This document shows positions 1-10,716 of a DNA stretch of 64,000 bases, one piece after another. Below the pieces are notes generated by a model that was not told where the DNA came from, ran no database searches, and saw only the letters and a program-made list of their open reading frames with translations. Made by a program: the position numbers and the translations under genes. Positions within the stretch are counted from its first letter, which is position 1, and each line of letters begins with the position of its first letter. The DNA comes from Mytilisepta virgata (Eukaryota; Mollusca; Bivalvia; Mytilida; Mytilidae). The stretch is taken from assembly GCA_028015205.1 (NCBI GenBank), contig CM051512.1:8492255-8556254 (forward strand), read 5' to 3'.

Positions 1-13
1 TTATCAGTGGCTA

Positions 14-49
14 CGATTCGAATATTTGGTATTTCTCGACTTTACTTAA
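14..49 (+). repeat. Family-B retroelement 3' terminus (fragment)
   Basis: The stretch ending in GGTATTTCTCGACTTTACTT matches the end of the family-B tail seen in full at 19575-19858 and 21775-22046. Only the last ~35 bases lie inside the window, so the copy may continue to the left. Confidence 0.6.
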
Positions 50-159
50 CAAGTGTTGGTTTGTAGGGCATGTTGAATGTTCCCCTATCCTTCCTTGTTG
101 TTCTCTTATTTGTGACATGATTTAGTGCGTTATAAAATTAAGGAAAATGTTGTACTTAC

Positions 160-187
160 TTACACGTAAAACTGCTTTGAATGTCAT
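160..187 (-). CDS. Orphan coding exon 1 of a second GT11 fucosyltransferase (partial gene)
   Basis: Minus-strand ATG at 187 opens a 28-bp frame reading MTFKAVLRV plus one base, followed by a consensus donor (GTAAGTAC). It is the same length, phase and almost the same sequence as exon 1 of the fucosyltransferase at 7994-8021 (MTLKAVLRV). The similarity continues for about 300 bp upstream (188-485 versus 8022-8315, one ~20-bp insertion in the latter) and a short way into the intron. On this strand the exon points away from the 3702-4621 coding exon, so its partner exon should lie left of base 1. Inference: this is the first exon of a tandem paralogue. The alternative is an orphan duplicate left by an incomplete duplication. 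Confidence 0.6.
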
Positions 188-485
188 TTTGGTTTGTTTC
201 GCTTGTCCTGATAAGCCAATTTAAACTATTCCTTAGTATTTGCCTAAAATTTATTTGGATTCCATATTTGACGCCTGACGTGCGAAAAAAAGAGAATTAA
301 AAAAAAAACACTTTTGCGGTATTTCAAGCTCTCACATAGAACATGTGTATACAAATATGTGAACGTTGTATTCACTCAATAAATCAAGTATCGCATGATA
401 AAAACCATGTGACTTGAATGATATTTCATTCAACAAGAAATTATATTAAAACAGGTGAATTCAAATCAATGCAAAATTCGGATTC
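188..485 (-). promoter_or_regulatory. Conserved 5' flank of the left fucosyltransferase paralogue
   Basis: This segment aligns by eye with 8022-8315 through shared blocks such as TAAGCCAATTTAAAC, GCGGTATTTCAAG and GTGAATTCAAAT (plus-strand reading). It sits directly upstream of the 28-bp exon in both places and therefore probably holds 5' UTR and promoter. No clear TATA box was found. Confidence 0.45.
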
Positions 486-489
486 AAAT

Positions 490-815
490 TAAAAAAAAGA
501 TCTTGTCAGGTCGAATTAATAACAGTGTTATGGGCTCTTTTACACGTAAACAATTTTTTTAAACATTACACAGCCGTAAAATAATGCAACCTACATCCTG
601 CTGTTTCTCTGTTACGTGGGAATTGTGAACATGTATGGTGCGAATCGTCTGTAAAGTGTGTAGCGAAAAAATAATGAAATTATATACGAAATCCATTCGA
701 ATATATTATGAAATATTATTTTTGGAAAACAGCTGGTTAATTAAATTAATAAATGAGAGAAATTCAGTGTCAATAAGGCCAAGCATTAAACCTGTCTTTT
801 TAATTTTTGGTTTTG
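490..815. other. No gene seen
   Basis: AT-rich sequence with short homopolymer runs. The 63-codon plus-strand frame at 635-826 has no recognisable motif or splice context. Confidence 0.5.
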
Positions 816-819
816 TCTT

Positions 820-1335
820 ATTGTAGTATTTGTTTGCTGTGCTATTGTTCTCTTGAAATCGCCATATATTTTTATTCTTTTAGTTACATCTTTGTAATAC
901 TGTTTTTTTAACTGTTTGTCTTTTATTCTGTTGGGTTTATGTCTTTATACTACATTTTTGCCATGTAACTGTCTCGCAAATTTGCGCTGTCTTCTTTATT
1001 ATTATGTTTTTGTTATTTCTTTGAGATAGATGTATTTGTGGCTGTGCTATTGTTACGAATTCGACTAACATCTTATTTCTTTTCGTCATGTCGTTTTAGC
1101 ATTTCTTTGGCGTTTTACGGTTCTTGTCTTGTTAACAAGACAATTTGAAAAAAAAGCTTTAGTGTCTGTGCTCTCTTGTTCTAGTTTTGTTTACTTTATT
1201 ATACTTTTTTATTCTTTTAGTTATACATGTATTCTTAATCGTGTTGAGTTTGTTTCTTGTTCTCCATTCTCCGGACTTCGAATTTTTGGAGTTTTCCAAT
1301 TGTTTTGTCGTTTCGGTATATTCTTTTGCCGATAT
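820..1335 (+). repeat. Dispersed T-rich repeat (family G, retroelement tail type)
   Basis: T-rich text with the blocks TTTATTCTTTTAGTTA (twice) and a terminal CTTTTGCCGATATTT. Related blocks recur at 15950-16180 (inverted), 37085-37275 (inverted) and 51225-51330. At 16150-16177 the repeat is joined to the CTTCCGGAGCACCTG core, which suggests a third tail variant of the same retroelement group. Boundaries are approximate. Confidence 0.4.
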
Positions 1336-1555
1336 TTACCTCATATCTTGTATTTTTATGCAGTATTGTTAATAAGATTTTAGATTTTTGATATCTAATA
1401 TCTGAGTGTACACTTAAACATGTCATTGTGAAGTGGTGCACAGGGACATGTGAGGATTACGGAAATAACTGTCATTTCAGACACTCTCCAACTAGTGCTT
1501 TTATTATTTTTTTTTCATGTAAATCTTTAAAACATTATTTTATTTCGCATGATAA

Positions 1556-1865
1556 TTTTAAGTAAAGTCAAGAAATACCAATGAACGGGATATTCGAAGG
1601 AGCGAAAAATCGAAACAACTGACAAACTGCGGAGAACAACGAAGACAAGACCAAAATAATACATGCATTACAACTAAAAACTGAAAACATATGAACAACA
1701 TGGAACCCCCCAAAAAAACCGGGGAAAAACTCAGGTGCCTCGGAAGAGTAAGCAGTTTCTGCTTCCTGCAGGACACGCGCCATGCTGCCCATGTCAAATC
1801 CGGTATGAGGAAGGGATAACATCAATGGAACAGGTCAATTTTCATCTGGGAAACGGTTTTTTCAT
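1556..1865 (-). mobile_element. Family-B retroelement 3' tail
   Basis: Read on the minus strand this runs from a CGGATTTGACATGGGCAGCA block through the degenerate tail core (CTTCCGAGGCACCTG) to the terminal GGTATTTCTTGACTTTACTT. It matches the tails at 5637, 19575, 21775, 40150 and 54415. No reverse transcriptase codons remain. The minus-strand frames here (79 and 85 codons) are translations of this tail. Confidence 0.7.
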
Positions 1866-1894
1866 ATCTGTCAACAAAGTCATGATGACGTCTA

Positions 1895-2250
1895 TAAAAC
1901 TTGTCATTACTTAGAAAATTTTACGGTCGTCATCACGAATTGATTGACCAGTACAGTGTTCCTATATCTAAGATGATGTTGGACCTGTTCCCACTGTCGT
2001 AACCTTTCATGTGCCTCCACCGATTTGTGACTTCCCCCGGATTTACTTTGTTGAACTTCACGACGGGTGCCGTATACGGAGCAGGAACTGCTTACCCTTC
2101 CGGAGCACCTGGGTTCACTCCTGGTTTTCATAGGAGTTCGTGTTGTTCATTGTTTTTTAGTTTTCTGTGTTTATTTTTCGTGCTTGTGGTTGTTCATTTG
2201 TCTTTCCAGGTTTTTCTGCCCAATTGATTACGTTTTTTTATTGCTCCTTA
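1895..2250 (+). mobile_element. Family-A retroelement 3' end
   Basis: The last codons of the family-A ORF are recognisable (FYGRHHELID, then KMMLDLFPLS and TAA). They are followed by the family's 3' tail: TTTCATGTGCCTCCACCGAT, the core ACTGCTTACCCTTCCGGAGC, and a GT-rich stretch to about 2250. The 5' side is truncated next to the inverted family-B tail. Confidence 0.75.
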
Positions 2251-2640
2251 GGTATATTTGTCTTTTTTGTTCATCAAAATTGACATCAGAGAATTTATTC
2301 CACCTATTAAAACATATACCAAGTAATGTATTCTATAATAACTGTGGCGCCATAATTATATTATTACCAAATACTTTATTATTGTTAACGTTGGTATAAG
2401 CAAAACATAAACATTATTGTTCAGTCTTTTAACTGAATGTAAAACCGACAAGACAATATCTATTGTAAATAAACAACTTATTGTATTTTTCTGATTCTTC
2501 GAAGCCAATCAATCAAAATTATTTAATAAAGTGTTTGCTTGGTAGATAATAAATTACATATGAGGTTAAAGTATTAATCTATTGAATTAATTAAAGTAAT
2601 CGCCACCTAATATATTTGTACAAGAAAAAATTAGATATGC
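2250..2640. other. No gene seen
   Basis: AT-rich sequence without recognisable exon or repeat. Confidence 0.4.
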
Positions 2641-2900
2641 AGCAGAAATGGCTGTGTCTGTGGTCTCGTAAATTTGAAGTTCACTGTGGTAAATGAGATG
2701 CAGGTAATCCGTAAAGTTTGGATTATTAGTTGACACCTATATAGCGGAAACTGAAGTTAAAGGACCCGGCTATAGTATATGGGGTAACAATTCACCCTCA
2801 TAACAAGAAAAGAAAAACAGGCTGGGTAAGAGGGGCACATTTTTCTCCAATTGAATGCCGATCGTCTGTCCTCCAAACTTAAGAAAATGTTGTCGACGAG
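2640..2900 (-). pseudogene. Highly diverged family-A reverse transcriptase fragment
   Basis: Blocks follow in the same order as in the copy at 12540-12800: a GAAGTTCACTG.G..AATGAGAT block, a short gap, GAAGTTAAAGGACCCGG, then GAGGGGCACATTT and GAATGCCGATCGTCTGT. In intact copies these encode the segment around YIDDV and the upstream MGTNCAP region. Frames are broken throughout. Confidence 0.45.
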
Positions 2901-3700
2901 ACATTTCAGCATATTAACTACATACGTCTCAGGAGTGAGTCAATGTGCGACTCCTTCTACACACTCATTCTATACCCGGCTTCGTTAAATTGACGGGGTT
3001 TCAAAAACAACTATCTAGCGATATCAGGGTAGGTAATTCACAGATAATAAGAGCTAAAAAACTATTATAATTTCTTTTTAAATAACAAATTGTTTTAACT
3101 TTCGATTTTTTAAATTCTTTCAGGAAAGTCATTCCGAACATCCAGGTATTTTTCGAAATATTATTAGATAAAAACAAGATTTAGAGATACAAATACAAAT
3201 ACAAAATATATCTGACACTTATCAGAATAAGATGTTTACACAGACATGAGAGACATTATCAGTAGATATTTTTACAAACGAGTATTATGTATACAGGTGC
3301 TTATGTAATTCACTGTTGATTTAACATTCCAAATTATAAAACTTTATCCAGCAGGGTATTGTCATAACACAGTCATTCTTAAGATTCAGATTTTTAATAA
3401 ATAGATAAAATAGTTGTGCACAAAGCAGCGATCTGTTTTATTTTTTTAGGTTTGGCTTGGATCATCTTCAGATCGCTCTCCAAATACAAATATCTCAATC
3501 GTGGACAGATTTCAAAATCTTGACAATAGCTACATGTACTAGTATGGTTAGGAAATGAATAATTACTTATGCAATGAAATCAAACAGCGCTGTAACATTA
3601 AAACCAATTTACTTCAATAACTAAATAAATTTCCGCATTATTGTATCATACGAAATTAATTTTGCCGCCTGACAAACATGATCTGATGATAAATATTCAT
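2900..3700. other. 3' flank of the fucosyltransferase gene; no other gene seen
   Basis: AT-rich. It probably contains the fucosyltransferase 3' UTR (minus strand, below 3702). No polyadenylation signal could be fixed with confidence. Confidence 0.4.
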
Positions 3701-3701
3701 A

Positions 3702-4621
3702 TTATAAGCCTATCCAGTTTGGAGGGAAGAAATCTGTCATATTCTGGCTGAAATCGTTTCTAAGTGAACTATTCTGTCTTGCAACATCTTTATAATAAAC
3801 TGTTATTCCATTGGCTAACCACGCTGACCACCAACCAAATGTACCAACTGTCATAATTGTATGATTACATTTAGATAATGCACACATGTCAACGTCGCGC
3901 GAATTAGGGGCGACGTGAATAATATCACCGCCGTGAATATTTTCTTTTCCCCATGTTGTATTTGATCCATCAAAAACAATGAATAAACAGTTGTCAAATT
4001 TAGATCTAAAATAATTTAACGCCTTTTCAATATATTCCTCTGTTGCAACGTTGTAGCCATATTCTATACTGTGATTTGTCAAATAATCACCACGCCTTAT
4101 ATGTACGCCTATTACCTGCAAATTAGTTGAAACATTACGATTTTTAACAAAGGATTTTACACAGTGATTTATTATTCCCTGTGCTTTAGTCTGTACACGT
4201 CTTTTAAAGAGATACTGTCGACGTATATGTTGTTCGTAGTAATAGAAATATTTCCATGACTGGAGATAAGCCATTTGTTTTATATGCCTTCTCCCATTAT
4301 AAGTGATGGATTCGATGTCGAATGCACACGGTCTTCTTTCACCTTGTAAAATTGCATCTCCACATATCGATGATGCATTTTTCATTTTTAAGACATCCAG
4401 TCTAGGAAAAACTTTGTTAATTTGGTCTTTTTCTTCTAGAACAAGAGTCATGTTTTTAGTTTTTGCAATTCCATAAAGAGAAGCATACTGAAACATGATA
4501 TTTCCCAATCCTCCTCTGAACACTGGACATAGAAAACCAGTACGTGTTTTGAACAGGTCTATGAAGCAATAGTAAACTATTGTCGGTACTAACACAAATA
4601 CAAACATGTAGAAATACGCTA
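3702..4621 (-). CDS. Galactoside alpha-1,2-fucosyltransferase (GT11), main coding exon
   Basis: Predicted type II Golgi membrane enzyme transferring fucose from GDP-fucose to terminal galactose in alpha-1,2 linkage (known role of family GT11, FUT1/FUT2 type). Joined to exon 1 (7994-8021) it gives 315 aa, close to family length. Full-length numbering: short basic cytoplasmic tail (residues 1-8), hydrophobic anchor (~10-33), FRGGLGN near 44-50, the GDP-fucose motif HIRRGD at 183-188, and the C-terminal GT11 block TVGTFGWWSAWLANG at 267-281. Several N-glycosylation sequons (NMT, NVS, NHS, NTT, NHT) fit a luminal catalytic domain. The acceptor is TTTCTTTGCAG just above 4621. The frame is open from the acceptor, so the ATG at 4607 is probably internal. 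No frameshift or lost motif was seen. Acceptor specificity cannot be read from sequence. Confidence 0.9.
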
Positions 4622-5636
4622 CTGCAAAGAAATAAATTCACACAAATTAGAAATAATTCATGCAGTTTTTCCTAACCTATAATTACATTTGAGTTGCATT
4701 TCCCAGGATCCGGGAAAATCGATGCCATGACAACAATTATCAATTCTTAACGAATAATCCTTACCAAATAAATTAAATATAGAAAAAATTATTAGGTAAA
4801 GTTGCAGTCAAATATTATTATAAGAATTGAATGATTCTTTCATAGTGTTGTGAAACCGTTGACTGAATGCGGATTTTTAGTATGAAGGGCTAAACGAAAA
4901 TGTGCTTCGGTCAACTCTTTTACACGCAGTGAAAGAAAAAGAAGCGCTCATGTCTTATGTGGCAGATGCCTCTTCTGGTGAATTCAGTTCTCGGAGGAAA
5001 GCTTATATGGGATTATATATACATGTAGTTAAACATACATTCAAACGGGATTAAAGGATAAAAATGTACAAATACTAAAGTCACAAGCCTACACTTGATT
5101 CGCAAGTACCATGCATGGGATGTGTAAATTTCTTTCTGGACAGAACAATATTACTGTCAAATTAACTTCGTAAAATATGTTCATGTTTGGCGATATCATC
5201 ACTGATATGTCGTTATCACCACGATTTGGTTGATGGATAACATTTGAGATATTTCTTCAATTAGATTGAACACCACTGTTGGATTACTTTTGTGCTGTCA
5301 TTTTTTGTCATTGTCCACTAATTATGTATTTTATTTAGTATCATTGCATTGTAATGTAGTTTACCTCTATATGAACGCCTTGATAACTTTTTGTCATACT
5401 TGACTGCAAAAGAAATAAAAGATCGCATTAATCATGGCTTGGAACAGATATGAGTGTTACTGTTGAAATTTCCTGTTACCAATTTAGTTGTTGATATGAT
5501 AAACCTCCATTCTATCAATTCAAATATTTTGGTAATTACAGTTAACATGGTAATATTTTGAGTTGGACTAGCACGAATACTTGCGAAAATAGATTATTAT
5601 GTTTTAAAAACATATACAGATTTGGATAAGTTACTG
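4622..5636. other. Fucosyltransferase intron, proximal part; no gene seen
   Basis: AT-rich intronic sequence next to the 3' splice site at 4622. No conserved open frame was found. Confidence 0.5.
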
Positions 5637-5812
5637 TTCCGGAGCAATAGAGTCTACCCCCGGTTTTTGGTTGGGCCCATGTTGTCCATATGTTTTTAGT
5701 TTTTAATTGTATTGTTTTGGTCTTGTCGTCGTTGTTCTCCGGAGTTTGTCAGTTGTTACGATTTTTCTCTCCTTCGAATATCCCGTTGGTATTTCTTGAC
5801 TTTACTTAAGGT
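5637..5812 (+). mobile_element. Family-B retroelement 3' tail
   Basis: Starts in a truncated tail core (TTCCGGAGCA), continues through CCCCCGGTTTTTGG, CATGTTGTCCATATG and TTCTCCGGAGTTTGTCAGTT, and ends at GGTATTTCTTGACTTTACTT. It lies in the fucosyltransferase intron, opposite in orientation to the host gene. Confidence 0.7.
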
Positions 5813-5976
5813 CAATTAAACTAAATATTGTTTAATAATTAATAAATAAGATATGTTGTGCAGAACGTTAAGTCAGAATTAAATTCAATATAATTTAAAA
5901 AGTTACACATATGAAACAAATATTTCAACATTAATTGAAGCACTAAATCATATTATTAAAAAATAATAATAAAGGA

Positions 5977-6247
5977 TCAAGCACTAAAATAATATTGTAA
6001 AAGTCTTTTCACTAGTCCAAGTGGAGAAGATGGGAGACTGCATCGCCATACTGTACGTCTGTCGTCTATCTCTCTATATTTTCTTTTCCTTTGAACGCGT
6101 TTGTCACCGGCAGCATATTGTAACAGGGTATAGCAGGTGACAGCTTCTTCATGGCATAGTAGTGTTATAAGAGTAAAGAGGTTTGGATGTGGAGACTTTA
6201 CTAGCTTTTCTAATTTACTGTGCCAATCTTCCAGATTATCAATAGTC
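5977..6247 (-). pseudogene. FLYWCH/MULE-type element protein, C-terminal exon fragment
   Basis: From a possible acceptor (CCCAG at 6248-6252) the minus strand is open to TGA at 5977-5979. It reads TIDNLEDWHSKLEKLV, then HPNLFTLITLL, and a basic KRKYREIDDRR stretch. This matches the remembered C-terminal pattern of FLYWCH zinc-finger/MULE-like proteins (N..E.WH.KL.K.V...HPN). There is no methionine near the start, so it is an internal or terminal exon. It sits inside the fucosyltransferase intron on the same strand. With the broken block upstream it is best read as an old element copy rather than a working host exon. Confidence 0.5.
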
Positions 6248-6529
6248 CTGGGAATTTAAAAATACAAATCAATATTAAATATACCTGATAAATACACACA
6301 TAAGATAAAATGTGACGAATTAAATAAAATGGTTGTCTTTTCAGTAAACATTATCCTTTCTTTTCTATATTAATTGTATGAAGTATTATACCTTGAACGG
6401 TACATTAAATGAAAATTCTATATTCCTATTTTAAATCTAAAAAATATTTCACAAAATCATATTTTAGTTTCATTTAAATTTTTATTATCAGCATGCATTT
6501 TATTGAAAAAACAAGTACCCAGGCCATAG

Positions 6530-6930
6530 TGGTTCCAAAAGAGTTCGTGTTGCCACCAATTCAGTAGTTATTGATGTAGTTTGTGAATCAAGCTGTTGGT
6601 ATGTCGATTAATGTCCTGTAGTGCTCATCTCCAAACGTGGTCGATTGCATTAGAGGGTAGGAGGAATAAAACGGCTGTTCTGCGGACAAGTCGGTGGATG
6701 TCGTTGTTTTCTGAGTAAGGGATCGTAAGACCATGTTTGTATGGGTTCCTCGAAATGCACTGAGTTAGTGAAAGAAACAGCCTCTAAACTCGGAGTTGAA
6801 TTCGGTTTGCTGGGTGGTTGTGGTTGTCAGCTACTTTTGTTTGTAAGTTGTTGTGGGTGTTGATGACAGCTGGACAGTTGCCATTAGCAGGGCTCTCCTC
6901 GTTTGATATTCACATGGAACTGGTACCCAC
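6530..6930 (-). pseudogene. Degenerate FLYWCH-type exon region
   Basis: Minus-strand translation across frames shows NGNCPAVINTH followed by VADNHNHPA, resembling the end of a FLYWCH zinc finger (C...H.....H.H), and further on LPSNAIDHVWR. Stops and frameshifts interrupt it. It precedes the C-terminal fragment at 5977-6247 in the right order, so both probably derive from one element. Confidence 0.4.
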
Positions 6931-7960
6931 TGTGTATTAAATCAAATTCTGGTTGTCTAGTCTGTTAGCAGTGAACATTATGTCTAGTAGTGCATTAGCC
7001 ATGATGAACTGAGAACGATGACCATTGAGATATATTCAGTATTTATAGTATTTCATATTAGCTTGCAGTGTTTACTAAACTTTGACACTGAGTTCTGTGA
7101 CTGATGTTCAGATTCCTTTGATCATTATTGATGAGGTTACATTCAACATTATCATGCATAAAATTGCACAAGTCACGATAAGCTTGTAGTGTTCAAAATT
7201 TCTAATTATATTTATGACGCATTATATTTTAAATAATTAAAAGCATAAAAAATTATTAAAAAAATTGATACAGAAGAATAAAAAAAATATTGCAGTTCTG
7301 AAATAGAAAATTCTGATTTTTTTTTTATTCTCATGCAATAATACTTACAAAATAATTGCAACACAATTATAAGTTTACCTCTCAAAACCATTAATTACCT
7401 GATTATTACCTGTCACCCAAGCTAATGTTAATTTCTAAAACAACATACTTAACTAAAACAACGCTTATTGTTCTTACGACGTTGGTTTAGATAGAAAAGA
7501 TAATTCTCAAGTGTTGGAATAGCTAGAAGACATCGTTATACATCTGGACACAGACGACATTCTACATTTGAAGGTTATTTTGGAAAATAAGTAATGTGAT
7601 AATGCATATAACAGGATTGCTTTTATCCGTTTACTGTATTCTATTATTCGAACACATTGTATTTATCTTATAGCATTATGTTAAAAAGCGTTGATTGATT
7701 CGTATGTCATTGTCGAACTTTTTTGTATCCACTTTGTTGTTATTTTTCTGACAATATTTTAACCAATGATCTTTTTTGTTATTCACGTGGTTGCTTTTTG
7801 TTACAATATCTTAACCCATGATTTTTTTCGTTATACACTGTGCTGTTTGTTTGCAACTTTATCATTAACAATAATTTTTTGTGTTATTCATCTTGTTTAT
7901 TTTTTTTTACAATGCCTTCAAGAATGACATGCCGGGACTTTTAGAATACAATACAATCGG
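6930..7960. other. Fucosyltransferase intron, distal part; no gene seen
   Basis: AT-rich. At 7680-7730 there is a fragment resembling dispersed repeat F (GATT.GTATGTCATTGTC.A). Three weak ~75-bp T-rich repeats (TTTTTGTTATTCA and variants) occur at 7740-7910. Confidence 0.4.
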
Positions 7961-7993
7961 GCGTGGTAAAGATAAGCAAAATATTGTACTTAC

Positions 7994-8021
7994 CTACTCG
8001 TAAAACTGCTTTTAATGTCAT
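7994..8021 (-). CDS. Fucosyltransferase coding exon 1 (28 bp)
   Basis: Minus-strand ATG at 8021 in a good context (CAAAATGA) reads MTLKAVLRV plus one base, then the consensus donor GTAAGTAC. Phase 1 joins it to the phase-matched acceptor at 4622: the split codon GTA gives V10 and the frame continues AYFYMFVFVL, so the signal anchor gains a short basic cytoplasmic tail as expected for a type II Golgi enzyme. The total coding length of 948 nt is a multiple of three. The duplicate at 160-187 with the same length and phase supports coding function. The intron is 3.37 kb. Confidence 0.75.
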
Positions 8022-8315
8022 TTTGGTATGCTTCGCTTGTTCTTATAAGCCAATTTAAACCATTACTTAGTTTTTGCCTAAAATTGATTTCGATTCCAAA
8101 ATTCTTCAGATAGGATACTAATTTGACGCCTTACGTCCGAAAAGAAGCGTTTGCGGTATTTCAAGTTATGACATAGAACGTACATGTAGAAATATTTCAT
8201 CGTTCTAATCATTCAACAAATCGTGTATCGTATGATAAGAACCAGGCAACGTGAATGAGATTTCATTGAACAAGACCAATATCAAAACACGTGAATTCAA
8301 ATATGTGCAAATGTA
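8022..8315 (-). promoter_or_regulatory. Fucosyltransferase 5' UTR and promoter region
   Basis: Homologous by eye to 188-485, upstream of the duplicate exon. The similarity fades near 8315, which may mark the upstream end of the duplicated regulatory block. No TATA box could be assigned. Confidence 0.45.
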
Positions 8316-9690
8316 ATACAGTCAGACTATTCATAAATAAGAACTTATTTAGATATATTAACTTTTGCATGTGTAAATATGAACATTTAATAATTTAGCA
8401 TCACCATTGTAAATTGAATTGATATGTTCTTGTGCAAGCAATGTTCCAAAGGGGTCACATAGCAATATATGTATTTGTAACCTTAAAAAGTTTACGTCCA
8501 GTATATTTTCAATATGGTTACATACGTATTATACAATGGATAAGCGTTGGTTCGTGAGCTTAAATTAACTTAATTCCCTATACTACTATTAAATTACATA
8601 TATACAGTCACGTTGATGATTTTAATAGTAAATGGAAATTAATACAAAACCATATTAACTTACAGTATAAGGCATATGATTCATAAATTTGACCATTATT
8701 GACAAACTAATGCACAGTAAAATAATTTTCCAGTAAACCATAATGTTACTGAAAGAAAAAAGAGTTTAAATCCACCCGATTTACACTTTTTATATTTTAA
8801 AAATATGTCAAAATATGCAGTGAAACAGATGAAATTGCCATAAACATCAAAATAACAATGTTCTAATTTTCTATTGAATTATATGAAATTGTCGATAATA
8901 ATCAAATAAAAAAATAATTATCTTTTCTTATTACTAAATTATATCAATGATAACATAAAGATTTAGAAAAAAGGGGAACGCCGAAACAGAGGTTCAAACT
9001 ATGTCTACAAATGTTAACCTCAACTCATCCTAACCTTGCCGCTACAAACTTACACTATACAAACGTCGTTTTCAAATATATAAAGGCGAAGCCCTATATA
9101 TATATTGTACCGCATCATATTGATATATGTAAAAAGACATTTGGATATCATCCGATTGGTAACCGAGAAGTTTTGTCGATGTGTTCTTGAACTATGACAC
9201 ATAATGTACTTCAAGGAGAGAGTTCGAACCCCAGTCACGGCTAATAAAAATTTGCAAAAGTCAAAGGTAAGTTTTTGAACTAATACCAGCTGTGAACAGA
9301 AATCAGTAAATTAGCCAATTCAAACAGAATGAAATTAAGTAAACAAACATAATTTGATGACTTCATTTCAGTAACGGACTAAAGAAGCGTTTATTCTAGA
9401 AAACGAAACCACGTTAAATGAATAGGCTGACGTCACAGCAGTGGTTTAAATATACATATGTGTTCAGGATAAGACAAGTGATTGACATTTAAGAAGTAAA
9501 TAGGTACCCGCGCCATAGCTGGAGACCGATGCGAGATGTTGTTTAGATGTTATATATTCTACGTATGGCATCGTTTTCAGACAAGGGAATGCATTGTATT
9601 ATCCTATTTTGGAAACTAGCTTGTCATATACATTGTACATGTTCTATATTCTAATTGACAGTCAAGAAACGTAAACATGTTTTCATTCTC
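8316..9690. other. No gene seen
   Basis: AT-rich. At 9210-9235 a GAGAGAGTTCGAACCCC block resembles a tRNA B box, but no A box lies at the usual distance, so no tRNA gene or SINE is called. Confidence 0.4.
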
Positions 9691-9692
9691 AG

Positions 9693-9760
9693 GCGGAGGC
9701 ATCGGCAGATGTCAATCGTTTGGCAGCCTTGACGCTCGTGATGAACAGGGGGGCGATCAT
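9693..9760 (+). other. Candidate small internal exon (unassigned)
   Basis: A 68-bp segment is bounded by a pyrimidine-rich acceptor (TTTCATTCTCAG) and a donor GTGAGT. It is open in one frame (EASADVNRLAALTLVMNRGA). It is more GC-rich than its surroundings. I do not recognise the peptide and cannot link it to other exons, so chance is a real alternative. Confidence 0.2.
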
Positions 9761-9977
9761 TGTGAGTCTCTTTTCTATTGTTGCATAATATGTGTCTGAA
9801 AGTTTCATACTATGTACGAATATATACGATATGTGCATGGCAGTACTGTTTCCTGAAATTATTCTCCCCAACTGGGAGATTCGGTTCTGTCATATGTGCT
9901 TCCAGACATATAGTCGCCAGTACCGATAGCCTCAGTTGACGTCTTGCAGGTGTTGGAACCTACGCTGTTTAAGTGAT

Positions 9978-10030
9978 TGGCTATATAAACAGCGCCGATT
10001 CGAACCCTGGTAGTTCATTTCAGTTCGACA
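9978..10030 (+). promoter_or_regulatory. Candidate core promoter (TATA plus initiator)
   Basis: CTATATAAAC at 9981-9990 is followed about 38 bp later by TTTCAGTTCG, an arthropod-style initiator. The spacing is a little long. The next possible exon downstream is at 10717. A B-box-like GATTCGAACCC lies between them. Speculative. Confidence 0.2.
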
Positions 10031-10716
10031 CTGGTTTCATAAAGCTTCGAAATTAGAAAACAATATCGGAACTCGTTTTGGCAACATAACTTTTCAAAAT
10101 TGTATTATTATTAGGACATTTGTTAATAATGGTATGTGTCTTTGTGAACACTTTTATTTAAATTATAACTACACGATTTCGTATTTCTTAAGTGTACCGT
10201 GTAACAGTATTCATAGCTGTCTTCGGAGGAATTTAAATTGGACAATTTTACTTTTAGAAGCCAAGGAGTAAAAACGGCGTTTCTTTCCCGGCACATCAGA
10301 TTCACGTAAACGATAAACGATGACACAAAACTTTGACATGTTAATGACCCAAAGAGTTAATTTCAATGTTATGAATGTTACAAATGAGTTTTGATATGCA
10401 TAATTGATATATTCAGATTGTCATAATGATAGTCGTAAGGTTGATACTGCGACATGTTGATAATGTTGCATGCAACAGGCATTTGCATTGAAAGTTATGT
10501 CTGTCTTTTATCCACGTTCATTTCTTACGTAAACCACGTACACCAAGATATATGTAAACTACGTAAACTAGGCCATGAACACTGTATAATGTTAACCACG
10601 GGGTGAATGTGTGCGATGCACTGTATGTTTTTATGACCTAGTTTTTGGTATAGAGTGTTCAATGAAAAGAACATATTTGATTCCCGACTTTTGAATATCC
10701 TATGTTTGCTTTTCAG

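Noticed and set aside
1129..1441. Overlapping 60-85-codon frames on both strands
   Set aside because: T-rich repeat G sequence read in several frames; hydrophobic composition follows from base composition.
9210..9235. tRNA B-box-like sequence
   Set aside because: No A box or cloverleaf can be built around it.
9995..10010. Second B-box-like GATTCGAACCC
   Set aside because: No matching A box on either strand; treated as chance.
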